From: SAR202 cluster bacterium
GTDB taxonomy: Bacteria > Chloroflexota > Dehalococcoidia > Lucifugimonadales > UBA6952
Direction: 5' to 3'
Assembly (NCBI GenBank): GCA_009392515.1
Contig: VFGE01000023.1
Location: 1-34,297, forward strand
DNA length: 34,297 bases
Shown here: positions 17,724 through 26,370 of the stretch, piece after piece
How the letters are laid out: each line of letters starts with the position of its first letter
Position numbering within the stretch: the first letter of the stretch is position 1
The notes under the pieces: model-generated
Told to the model about the DNA's origin: nothing
Seen by the model: only the letters and a program-made list of their open reading frames with translations
The model's database searches: none
Position numbers and translations under genes: made by a program

Positions 17724-19484
17724 ATGGCTTTTGAAGAAATAACGAAACCATCTGTATCAAATATGAAAGAAACTCCAAATCTTATTGATTACCAGTCTAC
17801 TAAAGAAAATTTCGATTGGTTCAAAGATGGGTTTTCCGGCCTAGATTGGCTCCCTGATGGCGGATTAAATAATGCATATGAAGCTGTCGACAGGCATGTA
17901 ATTAATGGTAAAGGGCAACAAAAAGCTTTAATCTGGATAGGTAAAAACGGTGATGAAGAAACCTACACTTATTCTCAATTCAAAGAAGAATCCGATAAAT
18001 TTGGCCAAGTTATGAAAAACCTTGGTATGCAAAGAGCTGATAGGGTTTTTATATTTATGGATAGAATACCAGAACTCTATTTTGCAGCGATGGGAATACT
18101 AAAAGCTGGAGGGGTAATAGCTCCATTATTCTCAGCTTTTGGACCAGACCCTGTTAGAGATCGTATGGAAGATGCAGGAGCAAGTTTTCTTGTTACAACT
18201 CCAGAACTAAAATCAAAAATAGATACTATGCTGCCAGATATTAAAACTCTACAAAAAGTTATTGTGATAGATAAGCCTGGCACTGCAAATATTAATACTG
18301 ACGATAAAACATTACTTTACAAAGATTTAATGAACAAGGTTGATGCTAGCAATTTTGTACTTGAACCAACAACCCAATATGACTTTTCAATTATGCATTA
18401 CACCTCAGGTTCTACTGGGAAACCAAAAGGGGTACTTCATCGCCATCAAGCAGTTGTTCAACAATGGTTAACTGGCAAATGGGCTTTAGATCTCAAAGAA
18501 GGAGATATTTATTTTTGTACTGCTGATCCAGGATGGGTTACGGGAACCTCTTATGGGATGATGGCTCCTTGGACAAACTGCGTAACACAAATTATTTATG
18601 AAGGTGGGTTTGGTGCTGCTTCTTGGTACGAAATCATACAAAAATATGGGGTAACAGTTTGGTATACAGCCCCAACCGCTATAAGATTACTCATGAGAGC
18701 TGGAGAAGCTGTTGTTCAAAGATATGATCTTTCTTCGTTAAGATTTATTGGTTCTGTTGGGGAACCTTTAAATCCTGAAGCTGTTGTATGGGGAAATAAA
18801 AATTATAAAATGCCCATACATGATAATTGGTGGCAAACTGAAACTGGTGCAATTATGTGCGCCAATTATGCAACAACAAATATTAGACCAGGATCAATGG
18901 GGAAACCTTTTCCAGGTATAACTATGGGGATTTTAGACGATCAATATAACGAATTAGGCTCTGGGGAAAGTGGAATACTAGCTGTAAGACCAGGCTGGCC
19001 TTCTCAAATGTTTGCTTATTGGCAACAGGATGAAATGTATAACTCTCGATTCAAAAAAGGATGGTATATTACAGGAGATCAAGCTTCTATCGATGAAGAT
19101 GGATATTTTTGGTTCCAAGGTAGAGCTGACGATGTTATTAATACAGCAGGCCACTTGGTAGGTCCCTTCGAAGTAGAAAGTGCACTAATTGAACATGAAG
19201 CCGTAGCTGAAGCAGGTGTCATAGGTAAACCAGACCCTATAGCTATGGAAGTTGTAAAAGCCTTTGTAACATTAAATCCGGATTATGAAGCAACTGATCA
19301 ATTGAGAAGAGAATTAATAGGCTTTGCTCGAGACAAACTATCAGCAGGGGTAGCACCACGAGAAATTGACTTTATAGATGTTATGCCTAAAACAAGATCA
19401 GGCAAAATTATGCGTAGACTTCTAAAAGCTCGCGAATTAGGATTACCTGAAGGGGACACTTCAACTTTAGAAGATGATGGATAG
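17724..19484 (+). CDS. acsA: Acetyl-CoA synthetase, AcsA-type (AMP-forming)
   Basis: Converts acetate, or a short-chain acid, with ATP and CoA to acyl-CoA. 586 residues. The P-loop is HYTSGSTGKPKGVLHRH; FCTADPGWVTGTSYG and WYTAPTAIRLLMRAG are characteristic of acetyl-CoA synthetase rather than long-chain ligases; DNWWQTETG, YITGDQASID and DDVINTAGHLVGPFEVE follow, and KTRSGKIMRRLLK holds the C-terminal lysine that is acetylated in Acs enzymes. The length fits the shorter Gram-positive AcsA form rather than the 650-residue Acs. The ATG at 17724 follows GAGGAGGG; the TTG at 17709 would overlap that ribosome site and is rejected. It ends two bases from the convergent gamma-glutamyltransferase gene. 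Confidence 0.92.
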   Translation: MAFEEITKPSVSNMKETPNLIDYQSTKENFDWFKDGFSGLDWLPDGGLNNAYEAVDRHVINGKGQQKALIWIGKNGDEETYTYSQFKEESDKFGQVMKNLGMQRADRVFIFMDRIPELYFAAMGILKAGGVIAPLFSAFGPDPVRDRMEDAGASFLVTTPELKSKIDTMLPDIKTLQKVIVIDKPGTANINTDDKTLLYKDLMNKVDASNFVLEPTTQYDFSIMHYTSGSTGKPKGVLHRHQAVVQQWLTGKWALDLKEGDIYFCTADPGWVTGTSYGMMAPWTNCVTQIIYEGGFGAASWYEIIQKYGVTVWYTAPTAIRLLMRAGEAVVQRYDLSSLRFIGSVGEPLNPEAVVWGNKNYKMPIHDNWWQTETGAIMCANYATTNIRPGSMGKPFPGITMGILDDQYNELGSGESGILAVRPGWPSQMFAYWQQDEMYNSRFKKGWYITGDQASIDEDGYFWFQGRADDVINTAGHLVGPFEVESALIEHEAVAEAGVIGKPDPIAMEVVKAFVTLNPDYEATDQLRRELIGFARDKLSAGVAPREIDFIDVMPKTRSGKIMRRLLKARELGLPEGDTSTLEDDG

Positions 19485-19486
19485 AT

Positions 19487-21115
19487 TTATAATGCAGATG
19501 CGTGACCATCCCCACGAGGATCAGAGGCTCCTGCATAAACTCCAGTCTCAGGATTTACACATATAAGTTGAACGATTCCATGACTTATACCCTCTTGGCC
19601 CCAAGTTATAGTGTGTCCCTTACTCTGTAAATTATCTGTAATTGACTCTGGCATCCTAGGTTCAACTTGAACTTCAAATGGATCATTAACTGTTGGTGGA
19701 TGACTCCCAGGTATACTATACCATCGTGGAGCATCAACTGCTTCTTGTGCTCCCAAACCATAGTCAATAATTGAAGTAATAATTTGTAAATTCCCTTGTG
19801 GTTGAAAATCTGCACCTGGTGTACCAGATATAATAAATGGCTTATTATCTTTTAATACGATATACGCATTGAGAGTATGCATAGGTCGTTTACCAGGCTG
19901 TACAGTATTAGGGTGTCCTTCTTCTAATCTGAATCCTTGTTGTCTGTTATTAAACACAATACCTGTACCCTCAGCAACAAATCCAGAACCAAATCCATTA
20001 TAAAGACTATGTATAAATGATAGGGCATTTCCTTCTTTATCAATAACGCAAAAGTAACTGGTATCAGTACCTTCAGCTATTACTGGGCCAGGTCCTACTT
20101 CTACGCTAGCTTTTGAAGGATCTATGGTATCCCTCCTAGAATCTGCAAAATCCTTAGAAATAAGAGTATCCAATGGAATATCTTCAATATGAGGATCAGC
20201 TAAATATTCGTTTCTATCTGCAAAAACTCGCTTTTTAGCTTCAATCATCAAATGAATTGCCTCTGGGCTTAAATGTCCATAATCTGACAAATTAAACCCC
20301 TCGATTATATTTAGCATTTCGAGAAGTATCATACCCTGTGATGGTGGTCTGTTTTCTGCAACAGTATAGCCTCTATATTCAGTCTCGATTGGCTCATATA
20401 CTTCAACTTTATGGTTAGCTAGAGATTCCTTATCCATGATACCTCCAGCTGCTTGAAATTCTGCTACTATTTTTTCAGCAATTTCTCCGTTATAAAATGC
20501 ATCAATACCTTTTTCTGCAACAATTTTCAGTGTGTTTGCTAAATCAACATTTTTAAACATTTCACCTTCGCCATATAATGATCCATCGGATTTTAAAAAT
20601 ACTTTAGCTGATGACGGAAATTGAGCTAATTTATCTTTAGCTCCTTCAAGAACACGAGCAGCTCTGGGAGTTATCGGATGGCCTTCTTCTGCATATTTAA
20701 TTGCTGGTTGCAATAAATCGGCAAGTGACATAGTCCCATAATTGGTATTAAAATATTCATATGCTGCAAGTTCACCTGGAGGCGAAGCCGCAAGTGGACC
20801 TATACCTGGCATCTCTGTATATCCTCTTGAGGTGTAATATTCTGGAGTTGCCTGCTTAGGTGCCATACCAGTTGAAGTTAAACCCTGTGTCTTACCGGTT
20901 TTAGCATCATAAAAAATTGCAAAAACTTCACCGCCAAATCCACACATTCCTGGAACTGTTATCGCTTCAACTGCAGCAGTAGCTAATGCTGCATCAAAAG
21001 CATTACCCCCATCGGCAAGTACTTTAATTCCCGCAGAAGCAGCTAATGGAGAAGTGGAACACACAATTCCATTTTTCGAGTAAACTGTTGGTCTTGATGC
21101 ATAAGGAACGTTCAT
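19487..21115 (-). CDS. Gamma-glutamyltransferase family protein
   Basis: N-terminal-nucleophile hydrolase of 542 residues made as a proenzyme. GGNAFDAALATAAVEAITVPGMCGFGGEVF is the conserved N-terminal block, and NRPPSQGMILLEMLN precedes the cleavage region. Autocleavage would expose T352 in EGTDTSYFCVID, aligning with the catalytic Thr of E. coli Ggt; FNNRQQGF and the PGKRPMHTLNAYIVLKD block follow. No signal peptide is seen, unlike the periplasmic E. coli enzyme, so it probably acts in the cytoplasm. Relatives include glutathione hydrolases, cephalosporin acylases and oxamate amidohydrolases, so glutathione is not assured. GGAGG precedes ATG 21115. It stands alone between two plus-strand units. 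Confidence 0.9.
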   Translation of the reverse strand: MNVPYASRPTVYSKNGIVCSTSPLAASAGIKVLADGGNAFDAALATAAVEAITVPGMCGFGGEVFAIFYDAKTGKTQGLTSTGMAPKQATPEYYTSRGYTEMPGIGPLAASPPGELAAYEYFNTNYGTMSLADLLQPAIKYAEEGHPITPRAARVLEGAKDKLAQFPSSAKVFLKSDGSLYGEGEMFKNVDLANTLKIVAEKGIDAFYNGEIAEKIVAEFQAAGGIMDKESLANHKVEVYEPIETEYRGYTVAENRPPSQGMILLEMLNIIEGFNLSDYGHLSPEAIHLMIEAKKRVFADRNEYLADPHIEDIPLDTLISKDFADSRRDTIDPSKASVEVGPGPVIAEGTDTSYFCVIDKEGNALSFIHSLYNGFGSGFVAEGTGIVFNNRQQGFRLEEGHPNTVQPGKRPMHTLNAYIVLKDNKPFIISGTPGADFQPQGNLQIITSIIDYGLGAQEAVDAPRWYSIPGSHPPTVNDPFEVQVEPRMPESITDNLQSKGHTITWGQEGISHGIVQLICVNPETGVYAGASDPRGDGHASAL

Positions 21116-21279
21116 AATGCCTCCAAATATCTATTTTATACAACTTTTTTGACGAATTGAGTTGGTACATTGTATTTACCACCACTAAGTAATGTCAATG
21201 GACTTGTGTATCAATAAAACTTATTTTATATTTGTTAGCTAAACTCCCGCGGGTATAAATTTCTTTTTGGAGGCAAAAA

Positions 21280-22056
21280 TTGGAATTTGAAAACATTAAA
21301 TTTGAACATAAAAATAAAATTGCAATTATTACGTTAAACAGGCCTGAATCACTAAATGCAATGAATTCAGACTTGAGGCTTGAAATAGTACAAGCAATGG
21401 AAGAAGTAGAAAACAATCAAGATATATGTGCAGTCATATTTACAGGTGAAGGTAGAGCTTTCTCTGCTGGTGGAGATATCAAAGAACAAGTAAAAGTTGC
21501 AGCTATGACCGACGAAGAAAGAATTGCTCATAGAGAAAAAATTAAAAAAGCAAGTAACTTTAGTTGGCTAATCGCAAATAGCAGAAAACCAACTATTGGT
21601 GCAATTAATGGAATTGCATTTGGGGGAGCAGCCTTACTATCCTCTACGTTTGATATCAGAGTTGGATCAGAAAAAACTAGTTTTAGATATCTAGCAGCAA
21701 CCTATGGGCAAGCAAATTCAACTTGGAGCCTACCTATGGTAGTAGGTATGGCCAAGGCGAAAGAACTTATGTTTACCGGAAGAGAAGTTAAAGCTGATGA
21801 AGCTTTTCAAATTGGTTTACTAAATCATTTAGTCGCACCAGATGAAGTAATGCCTAAATCTCTCGAGATTGCAGAACTAATAGCTGCTGGACATGCAAAT
21901 ATGATACAAGGAATAAAAACACTTCTTCATGAGGGTACCAAAATAGGTTATGAAGACAGATTACATTTGGAAAGAGATGCTCTTGGAAGCTGGATGAAAC
22001 CAGTAGATCCAAGAGATGGTTTTGTCGATTTTCTTTCAACAAGAAAATCAAAATAA
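21280..22056 (+). CDS. Enoyl-CoA hydratase/isomerase (crotonase) family protein
   Basis: 258-residue crotonase. IAIITLNRPESLNAMN begins the fold, GRAFSAGGDIKEQ (60-70) is the first oxyanion motif, and NGIAFGGAALLSSTFDIRV (110-128) the second, with the GG pair intact. The segment that normally holds the catalytic Glu reads TYGQANSTWSLPM, lacking the E-x-GL-P pattern, so simple hydration is doubtful; isomerase, dehydratase or CoA-ester hydrolase activity is as likely. The start is a TTG at 21280 with GGAGG seven bases upstream; the next in-frame ATG lies inside the fold. It opens an operon with two CaiB/BaiF CoA transferases, recalling CaiD-CaiB pairs of carnitine-type metabolism, but the substrate is unknown. 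Confidence 0.9.
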   Translation: MEFENIKFEHKNKIAIITLNRPESLNAMNSDLRLEIVQAMEEVENNQDICAVIFTGEGRAFSAGGDIKEQVKVAAMTDEERIAHREKIKKASNFSWLIANSRKPTIGAINGIAFGGAALLSSTFDIRVGSEKTSFRYLAATYGQANSTWSLPMVVGMAKAKELMFTGREVKADEAFQIGLLNHLVAPDEVMPKSLEIAELIAAGHANMIQGIKTLLHEGTKIGYEDRLHLERDALGSWMKPVDPRDGFVDFLSTRKSK

Positions 22057-22074
22057 TTGATTTAGGGAGGATAT

Positions 22075-23295
22075 ATGTCTAGTGAAAAGAAAGGACCTTT
22101 AGTAGGAATAAAGGTAATTGATTTTACTCATGTCTTAGCAGGCCCATTTGGATCAATGATACTATCTGATTTAGGTGCTGAAGTTGTAAATATAGCCAAG
22201 GTGGACGCTAAAGATGATAGTAGAGGTAGCGGACCGTTTGTAAATGGTATTAGTACCTATAGATATTCCTTAGAAAGGGGTAAAAAATCAATTCAGGTTG
22301 ATCTTAAAAATCCCGAGGGGATTAAATTAGTTAAACAGTTAATTGATAAAGCAGATATAGTTACTGAAAATTTTTCACCTGGAACTATGGCTAAACTTGG
22401 TTTGGATTATGAAGAATTAACCAAAACCAATCCAAGACTTATTTTTGCTTCTTGTTCAGGATTTGGACAAACTGGCCCTTATTCCTCGAGGGGAGCTCTT
22501 GATGTAATTGCTCAAGGGTTTAGTGGTTTTATGAGTATAACTGGAGACCCTAGCGGGGGACCAATGAGAGCCGGTTCTTCAATAGGTGATACTCTTGGTG
22601 GAACATATATGGCTATGGGAATAATGTCTGCACTTTATGAAAGAGAACTTAGTGGAAAAGGTCAGAAAATTGATATTAGCATGGTTGAAAGTGTGATATA
22701 TAATTTAGAAAATGCCATTATTCGATACTCAGCAACTGGAGAAGTTCCCCAAAGAGTAGGTGCAAGACATCCACTAACTACCCCCTTTCAGGCTTTTGAA
22801 ACTAAAGACGGATGGATTGTGGTAGCAGGTGTCAGAGACTGGGAGGCGTTTTGTGTAATTCTTGGTATAGAAGAGCTTGCAACAGACGAAAGATTTGATA
22901 CAAATCCAAAACGCACTGAAAATCATAGCATTTTAGAGCCAATTTTATCTAATATAATAAAACAACAAAATAGTGATTATTGGTTTGAAGTGCTTGAGGG
23001 TATAGCATTAACAGGACCAATTAACAATATCGAACAAATGGTTAATGATCCTCATATTAAAGCCAGAAATACTATTATTTCATTACCTGTACCTGGAGAA
23101 ATTGAAAAAGAAGTCCTGGTATCTAACACTCCTGTAAGATTATCTAGAACTCCTGCTGAAATAACTGAAAGAGCGTTTGTAGTTGGAGAGCATACGAGAG
23201 AAATTTTACAAGAATGGTTGGGTTTAAACGAAAAATCCACATTAGAAATGGAAGAAAAAGGTATAGTAAAAAGTTCAGATAATCAATTCATATAA
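22075..23295 (+). CDS. CaiB/BaiF (type III) CoA transferase, first of two
   Basis: Moves CoA between carboxylic acids without a free acid pool. 406 residues with the family N-terminus LVGIKVIDFTHVLAGPFGSMILSDLGAEVV, the middle NLKNPEG-like VDLKNPEGIKLVKQL, FSPGTMAKLGLDYE, and the catalytic Asp in IGDTLGGTYMAMG (D172, aligning with Asp169 of formyl-CoA transferase). The C-terminal part (VSNTPVRLSRTPAEI, VGEHTREILQEWLG) is complete. AGGGAGGAT precedes ATG 22075, 18 bases after the crotonase stop. With the next gene it makes a tandem pair of about 30% resemblance by eye, so the two may form a heteromer or act on different acids. Confidence 0.93.
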   Translation: MSSEKKGPLVGIKVIDFTHVLAGPFGSMILSDLGAEVVNIAKVDAKDDSRGSGPFVNGISTYRYSLERGKKSIQVDLKNPEGIKLVKQLIDKADIVTENFSPGTMAKLGLDYEELTKTNPRLIFASCSGFGQTGPYSSRGALDVIAQGFSGFMSITGDPSGGPMRAGSSIGDTLGGTYMAMGIMSALYERELSGKGQKIDISMVESVIYNLENAIIRYSATGEVPQRVGARHPLTTPFQAFETKDGWIVVAGVRDWEAFCVILGIEELATDERFDTNPKRTENHSILEPILSNIIKQQNSDYWFEVLEGIALTGPINNIEQMVNDPHIKARNTIISLPVPGEIEKEVLVSNTPVRLSRTPAEITERAFVVGEHTREILQEWLGLNEKSTLEMEEKGIVKSSDNQFI

Positions 23296-23309
23296 CTAGG
23301 AGGAGAATA

Positions 23310-24479
23310 ATGGGTGGACCATTAGAAGGTGTTAGAGTACTAGATTTAGGAAGATATCAAGCAGGTCCAAGATGCGGACTGATGCTTTATAGACTTGGTG
23401 CAGATGTCATAAAGATAGAACCCCCAAAAGGTGAAGAAAGTAGAACTAATGGCCAACACTACTGGGTGCAATATAACAGCGGTAAACGGAGCCTAGGGCT
23501 GAATTTGTATTCAGATGAAGGAAAAAATATCCTCTCAGAATTAGTAAAAACAGCAGACATATTTATTCAAAACTTTAGACCAGGTGTAATTGGAAAAATT
23601 GGCTTTTCATACGAAAAGTTAAAAGAATTAAACCCTAAAATAGTCATGGTAAATGTTTCAGCCTATGGGCAATTTGGACCATATAAAGACCGAGTGGGTT
23701 TTGATCCCATAGGACAAGCTATTAGTGGTTTAATGACAACGCAAGGTACAGAAGGAATGGATCCATTTAAGTGTTCCTTCCCTCTTATTGATAGAATAAC
23801 AGCCTTACATGCAACTATTGGAGCTCTATCTGCTTTATGGGAATCACGAATTTCTGGTGAAGGACAAAGTTTAGATGTTTGTTTAGCAGATACAGGCTAT
23901 ACAACTGCAGAAATTCCAATATCTACATACTTAACAACAGGCGCAGCACCAAGAAGAACAGGTAATGGCAATACTTTTACTAACACTTATCAATGTAAAG
24001 ATGGATGGGTGTATCTTATTTCTACTGGCCCCAGAATGTGGAAAAGAGCTGCAGAAGTTGTAGGCAAAAAAGAATGGATAGATGATGAACGATATGCTAC
24101 ACGGCAAGGAAGAACAGAAAATGCCGTAGAAATAGAAGAGTATTTATCTCAATGGTTTTCTGATAAAACTCGTGATGAAGTTATAAATCTTTTCTCCCCT
24201 CACGGTGTTCCAATACAAAAAATTAATACTATTGCTGAAGCAGCACATGATCCCCATATGAGAGAAAGAAATATTATTGAAGAAATTGACGATTATATTA
24301 CTGACGCCCCTAATGTGAGCCGAATTAATGCTATTGGTGACATATTTCATTTCAGTAGAAGTGGATATCAAATTGGACACGCTCCTCTACCGGGAGAACA
24401 CTCTAGAGAGGTTTTATCGGAACTTCTCAATCTTTCAGAAGAAGAATTAGACGCTCTTCATGCTGAAGAAGTAATCTAA
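23310..24479 (+). CDS. CaiB/BaiF (type III) CoA transferase, second of two
   Basis: 389-residue paralogue of the previous gene. The N-terminus is LEGVRVLDLGRYQAGPRCGLMLYRLGADVIKIEPP; NYNSGK-type motif YWVQYNSGKRSLGLNL follows, then FRPGVIGKIGFSYEKL, and PLIDRITALHATIGALSAL with D161 at the catalytic Asp position. The end LPGEHSREVLSELLNLS is complete. IEPPKGEE is the classic nucleotide-contact region, which the first paralogue lacks (IAKVDAKDD there), so this one is closer to the family norm. AGGAGG lies before the ATG at 23310, 14 bases after the first copy. Its stop codon shares a base with the start of the glycosylase gene (TAATG). Confidence 0.93.
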   Translation: MGGPLEGVRVLDLGRYQAGPRCGLMLYRLGADVIKIEPPKGEESRTNGQHYWVQYNSGKRSLGLNLYSDEGKNILSELVKTADIFIQNFRPGVIGKIGFSYEKLKELNPKIVMVNVSAYGQFGPYKDRVGFDPIGQAISGLMTTQGTEGMDPFKCSFPLIDRITALHATIGALSALWESRISGEGQSLDVCLADTGYTTAEIPISTYLTTGAAPRRTGNGNTFTNTYQCKDGWVYLISTGPRMWKRAAEVVGKKEWIDDERYATRQGRTENAVEIEEYLSQWFSDKTRDEVINLFSPHGVPIQKINTIAEAAHDPHMRERNIIEEIDDYITDAPNVSRINAIGDIFHFSRSGYQIGHAPLPGEHSREVLSELLNLSEEELDALHAEEVI

Positions 24480-25114
24480 TGAAAGATTGGGAAATTATAA
24501 AAACTCATTTGATAAAAGCAGATGAGAAAATGGAATCTCTCATACATCAATTTGGTATATCTCCCTTCGCAACACAAGAAAAAAAGAAAATTAATCTCTT
24601 TGATAATTTAATAAGTTCAATTGTATCTCAACAATTATCAACAAAAGTTGCTCGTACAATAAAAGACCGATTATATTCTTTAGGAGAAATGTCAGAATTT
24701 ACTCCAGATTTCTTGATACAAACTCCCACTGAAGATTTAAGAATGTGTGGATTATCATATGCGAAATGTAGAAGTATGAAAGAAATATCTGAGGTTCTCA
24801 TTAAAAGGCCAGATTACCTTACTTCCCTCTATGATAAATCTAATGAATTTATAATTGAAAAGCTCATTAAATTACGAGGAATTGGTATTTGGACTGCAGA
24901 AATGTTTCAAATGTTTTCATTACAAAGGCAGGATATATTTTCTCATAGAGATGCAGGACTAATTAAAGGAATAAGAATAGTCTATTTTGATAAAGAAAAA
25001 GCAGAATTGGAAGAAATCGAAAAAATTACTTCCAAATGGAAGCCGTATCGTTCTATTGGGTCATGGTACATGTGGCAAGTGGCCAATAATGAACCACCTA
25101 TAAATAAAAAATAG
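24479..25114 (+). CDS. DNA-3-methyladenine glycosylase, AlkA/HhH-GPD type
   Basis: Base-excision repair enzyme removing alkylated purines. 211 residues: FDNLISSIVSQQLSTKVARTI opens the HhH-GPD domain, the helix-hairpin-helix is LRGIGIWTAEMF (132-143), and FSHRDAGLIKGIR carries the catalytic Asp at D158. SKWKPYRSIGSWYMWQV is the typical C-terminal motif of the yeast MAG1/AlkA group. There is no FCL iron-sulfur cluster loop. The ATG overlaps the CaiB stop (24477-24481), so translation is coupled, which is odd for a repair gene behind a catabolic pair and probably reflects dense packing rather than shared function. Confidence 0.9.
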   Translation: MKDWEIIKTHLIKADEKMESLIHQFGISPFATQEKKKINLFDNLISSIVSQQLSTKVARTIKDRLYSLGEMSEFTPDFLIQTPTEDLRMCGLSYAKCRSMKEISEVLIKRPDYLTSLYDKSNEFIIEKLIKLRGIGIWTAEMFQMFSLQRQDIFSHRDAGLIKGIRIVYFDKEKAELEEIEKITSKWKPYRSIGSWYMWQVANNEPPINKK

Positions 25115-25158
25115 ACTTGCTTTTTAAATACAAATCCTATACGATTTTCTCCTAATGA

Positions 25159-25233
25159 TCCGCAGTAGCTCAGTGGTAGAGCGGTCGGCTGTTAACCGAT
25201 TGGTCGTAGGTTCGAGTCCTACCTGCGGAGCCA
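25159..25233 (+). tRNA. tRNA-Asn (anticodon GTT), CCA encoded
   Basis: Acceptor TCCGCAG pairs with CTGCGGA; the D arm has GCTCAGTGGTAGAGC, the anticodon arm CGGCTGTTAACCG with GTT at 34-36, the T arm GTAGG-TTCGAGT-CCTAC. Discriminator G at 25230 and the CCA at 25231-25233 is in the DNA, unlike the tRNA-Pro of this window. A weak TTGCTT with TATACG (15-base gap) upstream at 25117-25143 could be its promoter. Confidence 0.96.
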
Positions 25234-25257
25234 ATATATTTCCACCCCTAAATAACA

Positions 25258-26367
25258 ATGCAATATTATAAAAAGTTATTTATTTTTATGCCTCTGATTC
25301 TGATATTTGTAGGATGTTCTCTATCTAAGGAAAACGATTCCAATATTACTACGCAAACAAAAATACAAACTAAAGATCCTACATCTACATATGAATTAAC
25401 AACATCCACTAATTCAAAACAAATAACTGAAAATCTAAAAGTTGCATTTATAGCAGATCAAGGAATTAATGAAAAGGCTGAGAAAGTATTACAATTAATC
25501 AAAGATGAAAAAACAGACATGGTAATACATGCAGGTGATTTTGGATGTTGTAACTCTATTATTAAATATTTATATGGTCGTGAAAGTTATATAGGTACAG
25601 CACTTGACTGGGATGCGCAAATAACAAATATCCTAGGTCCTAATTTTCCTTACTTTGGAGCAATTGGTAATCATGATGGAGGTAACTGGACAACATATCA
25701 AAAATTGTTACAGCAAAGAGTTGATAATAATATAGATGTAACTTGTTTTGGCAATCTTGGTATTAAATCTACATGTATTTATAAAGGATTATTTTTTATT
25801 TTATCTGGAGTTGGAGAAATAGGAGACAATCATAATAGTTATATAAGTAATGCTTTAGAAAACAGTGATGCTTTATGGAAAATATGTACTTGGCATAAGA
25901 ATCAAAAAGAAATGCAAATAGGAAGCAAGAAGGATGCTGTTGGTTGGGAGCCTTATGAAAATTGTAGAAAAAATGGAGCAATAATTGCTTCAGGCCATTC
26001 ACATACTTACTCAAGAACAAAAACTTTAACTAATACCACCACTCAAGAAGTTCATCGGGACTGGAATCAACGAAACGAAATACAAATATCCAAGGAAACT
26101 GAAACTCAAAAAGGTTCTACATTCGTCTTTGTTTCAGGAATCGGTGGAGAAAGTATAAGAAATCAAGAAAGATGTAAACCTACAACTTATCCATATGGTT
26201 GCAACAATGAATGGGCAAAAATATACGCTTCAAACCAAAATGCTAAGCCTGGTGCTCTTTTTATTACATTTCATGTAGATGGAGATCCAACGAAAGCAAA
26301 AGGATATTTTAAAAACATTGATAATGAAATAATCGATGAATTTATTATTCATAATTTTACTAAATAA
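25258..26367 (+). CDS. Lipoprotein with metallophosphoesterase domain
   Basis: Predicted secreted, lipid-anchored phosphoesterase of 369 residues. The signal peptide is KKLFIFMPLILIFVGC with lipobox Cys20; residues 21-58 are a Ser/Thr-rich linker. The calcineurin-like domain then shows AFIADQG (63-69; the usual DxH is DQG), HAGDF (D94), GAIGNHDGG (N138, H139), CTWHKNQ and ASGHSHTYSRT, spaced as in purple-acid-phosphatase-like enzymes. The first motif lacks the His ligand, as in several acid-phosphatase relatives. Role: possibly release of phosphate from organic esters outside the membrane. No Shine-Dalgarno is clear before ATG 25258. It ends three bases from the convergent asparaginase gene. 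Confidence 0.85.
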   Translation: MQYYKKLFIFMPLILIFVGCSLSKENDSNITTQTKIQTKDPTSTYELTTSTNSKQITENLKVAFIADQGINEKAEKVLQLIKDEKTDMVIHAGDFGCCNSIIKYLYGRESYIGTALDWDAQITNILGPNFPYFGAIGNHDGGNWTTYQKLLQQRVDNNIDVTCFGNLGIKSTCIYKGLFFILSGVGEIGDNHNSYISNALENSDALWKICTWHKNQKEMQIGSKKDAVGWEPYENCRKNGAIIASGHSHTYSRTKTLTNTTTQEVHRDWNQRNEIQISKETETQKGSTFVFVSGIGGESIRNQERCKPTTYPYGCNNEWAKIYASNQNAKPGALFITFHVDGDPTKAKGYFKNIDNEIIDEFIIHNFTK

Positions 26368-26370
26368 ATT

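Noticed and set aside
21250-21257. CCCGCGGG palindrome before the crotonase at 21280
   Set aside because: Eight bases only, no further structure; could be chance.
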